From positions 1 to 62,011 of the forward strand of contig DASPHG010000044.1 of the NCBI GenBank assembly GCA_035629775.1: DNA of 62,011 nt, in the 5' to 3' direction. Each line of letters opens with the position of its first letter. Position 1 is the stretch's first letter. Below are positions 19,288 to 27,273 of this stretch, piece by piece. The notes beneath the pieces were generated by a model. That model was not told the DNA's origin. It saw nothing but the letters and a program-made list of their open reading frames with translations, and did no database searches. This stretch comes from DASPHG01 sp035629775. Its GTDB lineage: Bacteria > Actinomycetota > Thermoleophilia > Solirubrobacterales > Thermoleophilaceae. The position numbers and the translations under genes were made by a program.

Positions 19288-21288
19288 ATGGAGCTGAGCA
19301 GGCGCCAGCTGCTCGCCGCCGGCGCGGCGGCCGGCACCGCGATCGCCCTGGATGGGGCCGCCGTGGCCGCGCCGGGCTCCCGCGTCGTGCGCCGGATCGA
19401 TTTCGCGGCGTCGCCGGACGGGGACGGCTGGGACGGCTGGCGATGCACAGGCGTCGCGAACCTGCGCCAGGCCGGCGGGCTCGGGCTGATCGAGGCCGGC
19501 TCCGACGTGTTCCCGAACGACCCGCGGCCGGTCGCCTTCGCCGTCGACGCGCGGTTGCGCGACGGCATGATCGAGGCCACGATCGCCGAGCCCGGCTCCG
19601 CCCCCGGCGTCGTGCTGCGGCGGCGCTCCGCGCGCTCCTATTACGCGGTCGTGTACGACAGCGGTCGCGGGCGGGTGCGGATCCTGCGCCGCCACGGGGC
19701 CGACCTGGACGAGCTGGCGAGCGTGGCCGTGCCCGCCGCGCTCGCGCCACTCGTGCTGACATTCGAAGCCACCGGCGCGCACCCGACGCGGCTGCGCGCG
19801 GAGCTCGTGGACGCCGGTGGCGCAGCGTTCTCGGCCGACGCGCGTGACGGGCTCGGCGCGCTCCAGCGGGCCGGCGACCCGGGCGTGCTCGCCACGGCGG
19901 AGACGGTCTTCCCGAGCGAGCCCGCGCCCGTCCTGCCGGCGCTCGGGAACCTCCACCTGCTGCCGTGGGCGGTCCAGGAGGGCCAGGCGGTGATGGCGAC
20001 CGAGCTGGGCCAGGCGGTCGTCGCCGAGATCCGCCGCCGGTCGACCGCCGGCTTCCGCGAGGTCGTCGTCACCGCCCCCGGGCCCGCGCGGGCGACCCGG
20101 CCCTCGGTGGTCGCGGCGCACACCGGGCCGCCGGTCCGCGGCGGCGCGGAGCTGCACGTGGCGGCCGACCTCGCGGCACGAGGCGCGATCGAGCTGTCCT
20201 ACTCGCCGCGGTTCCGCAACGCGCGGCGGATCCCGATCAAGACCCGTGGCGGCTTCCAGGCTGCGTCGACCACGGTCAGGGGGCTCCGGCCGGGCCGGCG
20301 CGTGTACTGGCGCGCCCGCCTGCGCCGCGGGGGGCGCCGGACGGTCGGCCCCGTCCGCAGCTTCCGGGTGCCGCCGCGCGCGGGCGCGGAGCGGCCGTTC
20401 CGGATCGCGGTCGCGGCGTGCGGCTCGCAGTTCGGGCCGATCTTCTCGCACCTCGCCGCCGCCCGGCCGGACGTGCTCGTGTGGCAGGGCGACCTGAACT
20501 ACCCCGACACGCACGGCCCGCTCGCCCAGACCACCGCCGGCTACGCGGGGATCTGGCGTGACTTCCTGGCGAACCCGGCGCTCGTGCCCGTGCTCGAGCG
20601 GGCGGCGTTCGCGCCGCAGCGCGACGACCACGACTACGCGGTCCAGGACGCGAACTCGACGAACATCGCCGACTTTCCATGGGGCCTGGCCCCTTGGAAA
20701 GCGCTGATGAACCGGCGCCTCTATTACCGCTTCCCGGCCGGCGCCGCCGAGGTGTGGGTGCTCGACCAACGCCTCTTCAAGAGCGACCCGGAGGCGCCGG
20801 ACGGCCCGGACAAGACGCTCCTCGGCGAGCGCCAGCGGCGGTGGCTCGAGCGCACGCTCGCCCGGTCGCAGGCCGCCTTCAAGGTGATCTGCTCGCCGTG
20901 CACGCTCTTCATGCCGGCGAACTCGCGCGACGGGAACTGGGCGACGAAGTTCCAGGCCGAGCGCGACGCGCTGCTCGACCACATCGACGCGAATGTGGAC
21001 GGGACCACGCTCTTCCTGACCGGCGACACCCACCTGACCGGCGTCTACGACGCCGACGGCCGCATCGAGGTGCGCGCTGCCCCGGTCGGGATCCCAAAGC
21101 CGAACGACATCACGCTCCTGGACCCGCTCGCCGCGCGCAACCTGCGCGGCGAGGACGGCGTCGCCTACGCCGACGACCGCTGCCACCTGACTCTGCTCGA
21201 GGTGCGCGGCGGCCCGGACCGGCCGACGCTCGACCTGCGCCTGATGCGCGAGGACGGCGCGACGCCGTACGAGCGCCGCTTCACGTGA
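19288..21288 (+). CDS. PhoD-like metallophosphatase, Tat-exported
   Basis: 666 aa. The N-terminus SRRQLLAAG followed by a hydrophobic stretch and AVAA is a twin-arginine signal. A beta-rich N-terminal region (about residues 35-250) precedes a fibronectin-like segment and the PhoD catalytic domain. Metal and catalytic motifs are visible: CGSQFG, WQGDLNYPD, RDDHDY, and TGDTHLTG near the C-terminus. The expected product is a secreted phosphodiesterase/phosphomonoesterase. Codons ~462-472 (PWGLAPW) are formed by copy 2 of the palindromic element. The gene lies in opposite orientation inside the trp region and ends at a bidirectional hairpin. Natural substrate unknown. Confidence 0.85.
   Translation: MELSRRQLLAAGAAAGTAIALDGAAVAAPGSRVVRRIDFAASPDGDGWDGWRCTGVANLRQAGGLGLIEAGSDVFPNDPRPVAFAVDARLRDGMIEATIAEPGSAPGVVLRRRSARSYYAVVYDSGRGRVRILRRHGADLDELASVAVPAALAPLVLTFEATGAHPTRLRAELVDAGGAAFSADARDGLGALQRAGDPGVLATAETVFPSEPAPVLPALGNLHLLPWAVQEGQAVMATELGQAVVAEIRRRSTAGFREVVVTAPGPARATRPSVVAAHTGPPVRGGAELHVAADLAARGAIELSYSPRFRNARRIPIKTRGGFQAASTTVRGLRPGRRVYWRARLRRGGRRTVGPVRSFRVPPRAGAERPFRIAVAACGSQFGPIFSHLAAARPDVLVWQGDLNYPDTHGPLAQTTAGYAGIWRDFLANPALVPVLERAAFAPQRDDHDYAVQDANSTNIADFPWGLAPWKALMNRRLYYRFPAGAAEVWVLDQRLFKSDPEAPDGPDKTLLGERQRRWLERTLARSQAAFKVICSPCTLFMPANSRDGNWATKFQAERDALLDHIDANVDGTTLFLTGDTHLTGVYDADGRIEVRAAPVGIPKPNDITLLDPLAARNLRGEDGVAYADDRCHLTLLEVRGGPDRPTLDLRLMREDGATPYERRFT
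20673..20701. repeat. palindromic GGGGCC-element, copy 2 (inside phoD)
   Basis: 29-bp inverted repeat with 7-bp arms CTTTCCA and TGGAAAG around the same GGGGCCTGGCCCC core. It is read within the phoD gene as F-P-W-G-L-A-P-W-K. Confidence 0.8.
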
Positions 21289-21310
21289 GCCGGACGAGCC
21301 GACCGCCCAC

Positions 21311-21355
21311 CGAGTGTCGCCTCGACGCCCGCAGTGGGCGCTCAGGCGACACTCG
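21311..21355. terminator. bidirectional hairpin between convergent phoD and trpE
   Basis: Perfect 12-bp arms CGAGTGTCGCCT (21311-21322) and AGGCGACACTCG (21344-21355), with a second inner stem CGCCC/GGGCG and a GCAGT loop. It fills the gap between the ends of phoD and trpE. There is no T-tract on either side. Confidence 0.75.
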
Positions 21356-21373
21356 CCGCAAGCGGCCGCACCG

Positions 21374-22888
21374 TCACGCCCAGTCCCGCTGCGCACAGGC
21401 GAGCTCGATGGCACGCCACACGGCGCCGGCCTTGGCCTCGGTCTCGCGCTGCTCGTAGCCGGCTTCCGAGTCGGCCACGATCCCGCCGCCGGCCTGGATG
21501 TGCACGCGGCCGTCCTTGATGGCCGCCGAGCGGATGTAGATGCACGTGTCGAGGTCGCCCGTGTACGACAGGTATCCGACGGCGCCGCCGTAGGGCCCGC
21601 GCTTGACTGATTCGAGCTCGTCGATGATCTGCATCGCGCGGATCTTCGGCGCGCCGGAGAGAGTGCCCGCGGGAAGCGACGCGCGCAGCGCGTCCATCGC
21701 GCTCACGTCTTCGCGCAGCGTCCCGGTGACTGACGAGACGATGTGCATGACGTGCGAGTAGGTCTCGACGACCATCAGCTCGTCCACGGTCACGCTGCCG
21801 TACTCGCACACCCGCCCGAGGTCGTTGCGGCCGAGGTCGACCAGCATCACGTGCTCGGCGCGCTCCTTCTCGTCGGCCAGCAGGTCCTCGGCGACCTGCA
21901 GGTCCTCCTCGGCCGTGGCCGCGCGCGGCCGCGTGCCCGCGATCGGCCGCTGGCGGGCCTCGCGGCCGCGCACGGTGACGAGCGCCTCGGGCGACGCGCC
22001 CGCGATCTCGAAGTCCTCGAAGTCGAGGAAGTACATGTACGGACTCGGGTTCACCGCGCGCAGGCCGCGATAGATCGAGAAGGCGTCCACCGGCAGGTCG
22101 GCGCTCCAGCGCTGGCTCGGGACGATCTGGTACGCGTCGCCCGCGCGGATGTACTCCTTCGCGCGCTCGACCGCCTCCTCGTACCCGTGCTCCCCCATGT
22201 TCGACTCGTACGCGGGCGGCTCACGCTTGCCGGAGCGCGTGCGCGGGACCGGCGCGGACAGCCGCTCGCGCACGTCGGCGATTGCCGCGACCGCCTCGTC
22301 GTAGCTCGCGTCGAGGTCGCCGCCATCGGCGAAGACGTTCGCCAGCACCGTCACCTCGTGCGTGAAGTGGTCGAACGCGAGCAGCACGTCCGACACCATC
22401 AGCGCGAGGTCGGGGATGCGGACGTCGTCCGGGTTCGCCTCCCCCACGGACGGCTCGAACCACCGGACCAGGTCGTAGCCGAACAGGCCTACCGCGCCGC
22501 CCGCGAAGGGCGGCAGGCCTGGCAGCTCGGCCAGGCGGTAGCGCGCCAGCTCCTCGGCGACGGCGGCGTACGGGTCGCTTTCCACGGGGCCTGGCCCCGT
22601 GGAAAGCGGTTCGCCGTCCACGGTCAGGACGCCGTCGGCCAGCCGGATCACGCTCCGCGGCTGGACGCCCAGGAACGACCAGCGCCCGAACCGCTGACCC
22701 TGTTCGGCGGACTCGAGCAGGAAGCTCGGCCCCGCACCACGCAGCTTGAGGTAGGCAGAGACCGGGGTCTCGCAGTCGTCGATGAAGGTGTGGCGGAGCG
22801 GCACGAGCGTGTGCTCGCGCGCGAGCGCACGCGCCTCCTCGCGGCTCGGCGAGACCTCGATGTCGGCGGTGTCAGCGGCGACGGCCAT
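21374..22888 (-). CDS. trpE: TrpE, anthranilate synthase component I
   Basis: 504-aa chorismate-utilising enzyme that makes anthranilate with TrpG. The start ATG 22888..22886 lies 17 nt inside hisIE, implying coupling. The tryptophan-inhibition motif LLES is at residues 57-60, and NPSPYMYFLDF supports feedback control. The chorismate-binding motifs PIAGTRPR, DLGRNDLGRV, SHVMHIVS and SLPAGTLSGAPK are intact. Residues ~95-104 (LSTGPGPVES), in a variable loop of the N-terminal domain, are encoded by copy 3 of the palindromic element. It ends at a bidirectional terminator. Confidence 0.95.
   Translation of the reverse strand: MAVAADTADIEVSPSREEARALAREHTLVPLRHTFIDDCETPVSAYLKLRGAGPSFLLESAEQGQRFGRWSFLGVQPRSVIRLADGVLTVDGEPLSTGPGPVESDPYAAVAEELARYRLAELPGLPPFAGGAVGLFGYDLVRWFEPSVGEANPDDVRIPDLALMVSDVLLAFDHFTHEVTVLANVFADGGDLDASYDEAVAAIADVRERLSAPVPRTRSGKREPPAYESNMGEHGYEEAVERAKEYIRAGDAYQIVPSQRWSADLPVDAFSIYRGLRAVNPSPYMYFLDFEDFEIAGASPEALVTVRGREARQRPIAGTRPRAATAEEDLQVAEDLLADEKERAEHVMLVDLGRNDLGRVCEYGSVTVDELMVVETYSHVMHIVSSVTGTLREDVSAMDALRASLPAGTLSGAPKIRAMQIIDELESVKRGPYGGAVGYLSYTGDLDTCIYIRSAAIKDGRVHIQAGGGIVADSEAGYEQRETEAKAGAVWRAIELACAQRDWA
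22577..22607. repeat. palindromic GGGGCC-element, copy 3 (inside trpE, perfect)
   Basis: 31-bp palindrome with perfect 15-bp arms (GCTTTCCACGGGGCC and its complement) around a single central T. It is the most regular copy, and is read within trpE on the minus strand as L-S-T-G-P-G-P-V-E-S. Confidence 0.85.
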
Positions 22889-23468
22889 TGAGCGCCTCGA
22901 ATGCGTCACCGAGTGCGAGCCCGCGCGAAGCGAGCAGGACGGCGAGGTGGTAGAGGACATCAGCGGCCTCGTCGGCCACGCGCTCGTCGCTCTCCCCGGC
23001 GGCGGCGCGGCCGACCTCCTCCGCCTCCTCCTCGACCTTCGCTGCGATCCGCGGCGGGTCCGCCAGCAGCTCGGAGGTGTAGCTCTCCTCGGGCGCGGCG
23101 GTCCGGCGCGCCGCGATCGTGCGCTCGAGCGTCGCGAGCGCCTCGTGCGGCGCGATCACCTCGGCATCGCCGTTGTGGAAGCACGTGCGCTCGCCCGTGT
23201 GACAGGCGGGGCCTTCGGGCTCGACGAGCGCGAGCACGGCGTCGAGGTCGCAGTCGAAGCGCAGTGCGCGCAGGCGCAGGAAGTTCCCCGAGGTCTCCCC
23301 CTTGTGCCAGAGCTCGGCCCGCGACCGGCTGAAGAACCAGACGTCGCCCGACTCGCGCGTCCGCGCGAGCGCCTCCTCGTTCATGTACGCGAGCGTCAGC
23401 ACCTCGCCCGTCCGCCAATCCTGGGCGATGCACGGCACGAGGCCGTCGTCGTCGAAGCGGATGTCCAC
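22872..23468 (-). CDS. hisIE: HisIE, phosphoribosyl-AMP cyclohydrolase / phosphoribosyl-ATP pyrophosphatase
   Basis: 198-aa bifunctional histidine enzyme for steps 2 and 3. The HisI part (about 1-105) has DWRTGEVLTLAYMN, SRSRAELWHKGETSGN and the zinc/metal motif FDCDLDAVL with CHTGERTCFH. The HisE part (from ~120) has ESYTSELLADPPRIAAKVEEEAEEV and DEAADVLYHLAVLL. The start is GTG 23468..23466, which gives the normal N-terminus DIRFDDDGLVPCI; upstream codons have no homology. It overlaps trpE and leaves 20 bp to the divergent AlkZ-like gene. No other his genes are present in the window. Confidence 0.94.
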   Translation of the reverse strand: MDIRFDDDGLVPCIAQDWRTGEVLTLAYMNEEALARTRESGDVWFFSRSRAELWHKGETSGNFLRLRALRFDCDLDAVLALVEPEGPACHTGERTCFHNGDAEVIAPHEALATLERTIAARRTAAPEESYTSELLADPPRIAAKVEEEAEEVGRAAAGESDERVADEAADVLYHLAVLLASRGLALGDAFEALNGRRR

Positions 23469-23488
23469 GGCGGCATTGTCGCAACCGG

Positions 23489-24598
23489 ATGGAACACTCC
23501 TCTCACGTGGATGCAGATCAGGTGCTCGCGTTTCGCTTCGCGCGGTCCGGACTGGCCGCCCGGAAGGCCCGCACACTGGCCGACGCGGCGGCGTGCCCCG
23601 CCTCGGACTTCAGCCGTGACGCCGCGGTGCTGGCGCTGGCCGCGCGGACCGAGGGAGTGACCCGTGAGGCCTACGACGAGGCCGTGGACGCGGGCGACGT
23701 CGTGGTCGCCCACGTGGTGCGCGGCGCCATCCACGCGCTGGCGCCCCGGGACCTCGCGCTTTATGGCCGCGCGCTGCTCGCGCGCGACGACGACGAGCTC
23801 GGGCCCCAGCTCGGCCAGCACCTGCAGCGCCTCGCGCGCGAAAAGGGGTTCTCCCCGCGTGAAGCGCTCGACGAGGTCGCGGCCGCCACGAAGGGCGCGC
23901 TCGCGCGCGGGCGGGCGCTCGACAAGAACGAGCTGCACGAGGAGCTCCGGCAGCGGGTCGGCAGGGACCTGATGCCCTGGTGCCGTGGATGCGGCAGCCA
24001 TCACGTAGCGCCGATGCTCTGGCGCTACGCGACCGTGAAGGCGGGCGTCCGGCTCGGCGCCCGACGGCGCTATCGGATGGCGAAGCCGGGTCGCGCGCCC
24101 AAGGCGGCCGACGCTGTCCGACGCTTCCTCGGCTTCTACGGACCCGCGAAGCCGGGTGACTTCGCCGAGTGGGCGGGGATCGCGCGACCTCACGCGCAGC
24201 GCCTCTGGGACGAGGTCGCGGCGGACCTCGTCGACGTGCGCGTGGACGAGACGAACGGCTGGGTGGTGCGAGCGGACCTCCCCGTGCTCGAATCTCCGCC
24301 CACGGCCGCGGGCACGCGACTCGTGCCACCGGGCGACCCGTACCTCCAGAAACCGAACCGCAAGCTGTTGGCGCCGGACGACGCGCTGCGCAAGCGTTTG
24401 TTCCGGCCGGTGGCGAGCCCGGGCGCCGTGCTCCGCGACGGCCGCCTGGCCGGGCTCTGGAAGGTGAAGGCAAAGGGGAAGAAGGCGGAGATCACGGTCG
24501 AGAAGATCGGCCGGCTCGCGCGGAAGGACCTGGAGGACGAAGCCGAGCGCATCGCCGCCCTGCGCGGCGTGGCCGAGGCGGCAATCGTCGTGGCCTGA
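23489..24598 (+). CDS. winged-helix DNA-binding protein, AlkZ-like (HTH_42)
   Basis: 369-aa protein of the HTH_42/AlkZ family: DNA glycosylases that remove alkylated bases or interstrand crosslinks, or uncharacterised relatives. The N-terminal FRFARSGLAARK, the long helical middle with RDLALYGRALLAR, the LGFYGPAKPGDFAEWAGI winged-helix unit and the C-terminal DPYLQKPNRKLLAPD and LWKVKAKGKKAEITVEK match the family pattern. The catalytic QxQ/QxD motif of AlkZ is not obvious at the expected N-terminal position, so glycosylase activity is uncertain. It is divergent from hisIE (20 bp) and convergent with the ybeY-era gene (3 bp). Confidence 0.72.
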   Translation: MEHSSHVDADQVLAFRFARSGLAARKARTLADAAACPASDFSRDAAVLALAARTEGVTREAYDEAVDAGDVVVAHVVRGAIHALAPRDLALYGRALLARDDDELGPQLGQHLQRLAREKGFSPREALDEVAAATKGALARGRALDKNELHEELRQRVGRDLMPWCRGCGSHHVAPMLWRYATVKAGVRLGARRRYRMAKPGRAPKAADAVRRFLGFYGPAKPGDFAEWAGIARPHAQRLWDEVAADLVDVRVDETNGWVVRADLPVLESPPTAAGTRLVPPGDPYLQKPNRKLLAPDDALRKRLFRPVASPGAVLRDGRLAGLWKVKAKGKKAEITVEKIGRLARKDLEDEAERIAALRGVAEAAIVVA

Positions 24599-24601
24599 GC
24601 G

Positions 24602-25852
24602 CTACTCGATGCCGAGGCGGTCGAGGAGCGCCTCGTCCCCGCGCCACCCGCGGCGGACGCGCACCGACAGGTCCAGATGGACCGTGCTGCCGAGCTCGCG
24701 CTCGACTTCGCGGCGCGCGGCGGTCCCGATCGCCTTGACCATCCCCCCGCCGGCACCGATCAGGATCCCCTTCTGCGACTCGGTCTCGGTCCAGAGCAGG
24801 GCCCGCACGACGAACGAGCCGTCCTCGCGCGGCTCCACCTCGTCGATCTCGACCTCGACCGCGTGGGGCACCTCCTCCCGTGTGCGCAGGAGCGCCTGCT
24901 CGCGCACGAGCTCGGCGATCCGCACGGTCTCGGGCAGGTCCGTGCGCTGCTCGGCCGGATAGAGGGGCGGGCCCTCCGGCAGGAGCCGGAGGAGCTCCTC
25001 CACGATCTCGGGCACGTGCAGCCCGTCCAGCGCGCTGGCGGGAAAGACCTCGCCCGGGACGCCGAGCTCCTGGACAGCCGCCAGCTGCGCCGCGATCTCG
25101 TGCGGCTTCATCCGGTCCACCTTGTTCAGGACGGTCACCGCGGGGATGCCGGAACGGACGATCGCCTGCGCGATGAAGCGGTCGCCGTGGCCGACCTCCT
25201 GCTCGCCGTTCAGCATGAAGAGGACGGCGTCGGCGTCCTTCAGCTCGCGCTCCACCTGCCGCTGCATCCGCTCGGTCAGGAGGTCGCGCGGCTTCTGCAT
25301 GCCGGGCAGGTCCACGATCACGAGCTGCCAGTCGGGGCCGGTCGCGATCCCGCGGATCGCACGGCGGGTCGTCTGCGGCTTGTCGGAGACGATCGCGACC
25401 TTCCCACCCACGATCCGGTTGAGCAGCGTGGACTTGCCGGCGTTCGGCCGCCCGGCGAGCGCGACGAAGCCGCTGCGATTTACCACGGGGCCAGGCCCCC
25501 TGGTAAGCGTCCGCATCACGCGGTCCTGCAACGCCAGCATCTCGCCGCTGTCCGTCTCGTGGTCGTACCCGCACAGGTGGAGCACGCCGTGCACGACCGC
25601 CTCCTCGAGGTCGGCCGTGTGCTCCGGGCAGATCACGACGTCGCCGAGCTCGCGCGGGCCCGCGCTCGGGCCGTCCGCGTCGATCGGGAACGAGAGGACG
25701 TCGGTCGGCTCGTCCTTCCCGCGATGCTCGCGGTTGAGCCGGCGGATCCGGTCGGCGTCCACGAGCTCGACCGCGAGATGGCCCTCGAGCGCGGCGGCGT
25801 CGAGCGCCGCCCGCGCGGCGCGGCGCAGCTCCTCGCTCGGTGCGTCGATCAC
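24602..25852 (-). CDS. YbeY-Era fusion protein (rRNA maturation)
   Basis: 416 aa. Residues 1-113 form a complete YbeY metalloprotein: NREHRGKDEPTDVLSFP, then the zinc motif His88-x3-His92-x5-His98. Residues from ~126 are a full Era GTPase: G1 GRPNAGKS at 134-141, effector loop TTRRAIRG, G3 DLPG, G4 NKVD, and a KH domain with the GXXG-like loop LIGAGGGMVKAIG. Both act in 16S rRNA and 30S maturation, and separate genes are often adjacent. The joint (residues 116-125, LTRGPGPVVN) is encoded by copy 4 of the palindromic element. The start is GTG 25852; a CTG two codons upstream overlaps the phoH stop. The G3 motif lacks the usual DTPG Thr. Confidence 0.9.
   Translation of the reverse strand: MIDAPSEELRRAARAALDAAALEGHLAVELVDADRIRRLNREHRGKDEPTDVLSFPIDADGPSAGPRELGDVVICPEHTADLEEAVVHGVLHLCGYDHETDSGEMLALQDRVMRTLTRGPGPVVNRSGFVALAGRPNAGKSTLLNRIVGGKVAIVSDKPQTTRRAIRGIATGPDWQLVIVDLPGMQKPRDLLTERMQRQVERELKDADAVLFMLNGEQEVGHGDRFIAQAIVRSGIPAVTVLNKVDRMKPHEIAAQLAAVQELGVPGEVFPASALDGLHVPEIVEELLRLLPEGPPLYPAEQRTDLPETVRIAELVREQALLRTREEVPHAVEVEIDEVEPREDGSFVVRALLWTETESQKGILIGAGGGMVKAIGTAARREVERELGSTVHLDLSVRVRRGWRGDEALLDRLGIE
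25480..25508. repeat. palindromic GGGGCC-element, copy 4 (YbeY-Era junction)
   Basis: Arms TTACCA (25480-25485) and TGGTAA (25501-25506) around CGGGGCC-A-GGCCCCC, followed by GC as in copies 2 and 3. It is located exactly between the YbeY and Era domains and supplies the linker codons. Confidence 0.8.
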
Positions 25853-25854
25853 GC

Positions 25855-26805
25855 TCAGCTCTTCTTGCGCTGCGAGTAGCTGTCGTACGCCGCGACGATT
25901 CGCTGCACAAGCTTGTGCCGGACCACGTCCTCGCCGCCGAAGCGGACGAACTCGATGTCCTCGATCCCCTCGAGGATGTCGCCGATGATCACGAGGCCCG
26001 AGCGCTGGTCCTTCGGCAGGTCCATCTGGGTGATGTCGCCGGTGACGACCATCTTCGAGTTGAAGCCGAGCCGCGTGAGGAACATCTTCATCTGCTCCGG
26101 GCTCGTGTTCTGCGCCTCGTCGAGGATGATGAACGAGTCGTTCAGGGTCCTTCCCCGCATGAAGGCCAACGGGGCGACCTCGATGACGCCGCGCTCCAGG
26201 TGCTGGTTCACCTTCTCCGGCTCGAGCATGTCGTAGAGCGCGTCGAAGAGCGGGCGCAGGTACGGGTCCACCTTCGCCATCAGATCGCCCGGCAGGAAGC
26301 CGAGCCGCTCGCCGGCCTCCACCGCCGGACGGGTCAGGACGATGCGGTTGACCTCGCGCCGCTGCAGCGCGGCCACCGCCATCGCGACCGCGAGGAAGGA
26401 CTTGCCCGTGCCCGCCGGGCCGATCCCGACCGTGACGGTGTTCGCGCGGATGGCGTCCACGTAGCGCTTCTGGTTCACCGTCTTCGGCGCGACCTTCAGG
26501 TTGCGGTGTCGCCAGACGACGTCCTCGAGGATCCGGCTCGGGCTCTCGTGCTGCTCGAGGGCGCCGGTGATCGCCTCGATCGTCCCGGGAGCGATGTCGT
26601 GGCCCTGGCGGACCAGGTCGCTGATCTCGGAGACGACGGTGCGGCCCATCTCCACCTCGCGGTCGGCGCCGTCGAGGGTGAGCACGTTCCCGCGCAGGAA
26701 CACGTCCGCGTCGAGCGCGACCTCGAGCGTCTTCATGATCGCATCGCCCGGTCCCGCCAGCTCGGCGGCGACCTCGTTCGTGAGCTCGATCTGCGTGCGC
26801 GCCAC
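25855..26805 (-). CDS. phoH: PhoH-like ATPase
   Basis: 316-aa PhoH family protein. An N-terminal KH-like/unassigned region (1-100) is followed by the PhoH ATPase core: KTVNQKRYVDAI, Walker A GIGPAGTGKSFLA (about 127-139), TRPAVEAGERLGFLPGD, Walker B FIILDEAQNT, and MVVTGDITQMDLP. It is commonly encoded beside ybeY and era, as here (2 nt to ybeY-era), and probably has a role in RNA metabolism. It is preceded by yqeY at 15 nt. Cytoplasmic. Confidence 0.94.
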   Translation of the reverse strand: MARTQIELTNEVAAELAGPGDAIMKTLEVALDADVFLRGNVLTLDGADREVEMGRTVVSEISDLVRQGHDIAPGTIEAITGALEQHESPSRILEDVVWRHRNLKVAPKTVNQKRYVDAIRANTVTVGIGPAGTGKSFLAVAMAVAALQRREVNRIVLTRPAVEAGERLGFLPGDLMAKVDPYLRPLFDALYDMLEPEKVNQHLERGVIEVAPLAFMRGRTLNDSFIILDEAQNTSPEQMKMFLTRLGFNSKMVVTGDITQMDLPKDQRSGLVIIGDILEGIEDIEFVRFGGEDVVRHKLVQRIVAAYDSYSQRKKS

Positions 26806-26820
26806 TAGGGGGTGGCCACC

Positions 26821-27249
26821 CTAGGTAAGGAGTTCCTTGACCATCGCGGATACGCGCTTGCCGTCGGCGCGCCCCTGCACCTTGGGCATCGCCTGGCTCA
26901 TGACCTGGCCCATCTCCTTGGGCGAGGACGCGCCCGTTTCGGCCACGACGTCGCCGACGATCGCGCGCAGCTCCTCGTCGGAGAGCTGCTGCGGCAGGTA
27001 CTCGGCGATCAGCTCAGCCTCGCGCTCCTCGCTCTCGGCCAGGTCGGCGCGGCCGGCCTCACGATACGCCTCGGCGGACTCGAGCCGCCGCTTGCGCTCG
27101 CGCTGGAGGACCGCGAGCTCGTCCGCGTCGCCCTCCTTCTCGGCCTTCTGGAGCTCGTTGACGATCATGCGCAGGGCACCAACGCGCTCCCTGTCGCCGG
27201 CGCGCAGGGCGTCCTTCGTGTGCGCCTGGACCTGTTCGAGTACCGACAT
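26821..27249 (-). CDS. GatB/YqeY domain protein
   Basis: 142-aa YqeY-like protein: SVLEQVQAHTKDALRAGDRERVGALRMIVNELQKAE is the typical start, with a helical region rich in Arg/Glu and the C-terminal LPQQLSDEEL and GRADGKRVSAMVKELL. The fold resembles the tRNA-binding tail of GatB; the function of the stand-alone form is not settled. It starts at ATG 27249..27247, 24 bp from the divergent HAD gene, and heads the run yqeY-phoH-ybeY/era. Confidence 0.9.
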   Translation of the reverse strand: MSVLEQVQAHTKDALRAGDRERVGALRMIVNELQKAEKEGDADELAVLQRERKRRLESAEAYREAGRADLAESEEREAELIAEYLPQQLSDEELRAIVGDVVAETGASSPKEMGQVMSQAMPKVQGRADGKRVSAMVKELLT

Positions 27250-27273
27250 GACCTCAAGTGTAGGCTCGCCGCG

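Noticed and set aside
20673..20701. PWGLAPW in PhoD as a natural family motif rather than an inserted repeat
   Set aside because: Not fully excluded, but the nucleotide palindrome with matching arms and the same core in three unrelated sites makes the repeat the better explanation.
19213..21414. 733-aa minus-strand open frame over phoD
   Set aside because: phoD on the other strand has a Tat signal and all metal motifs; this frame is low-complexity shadow sequence.
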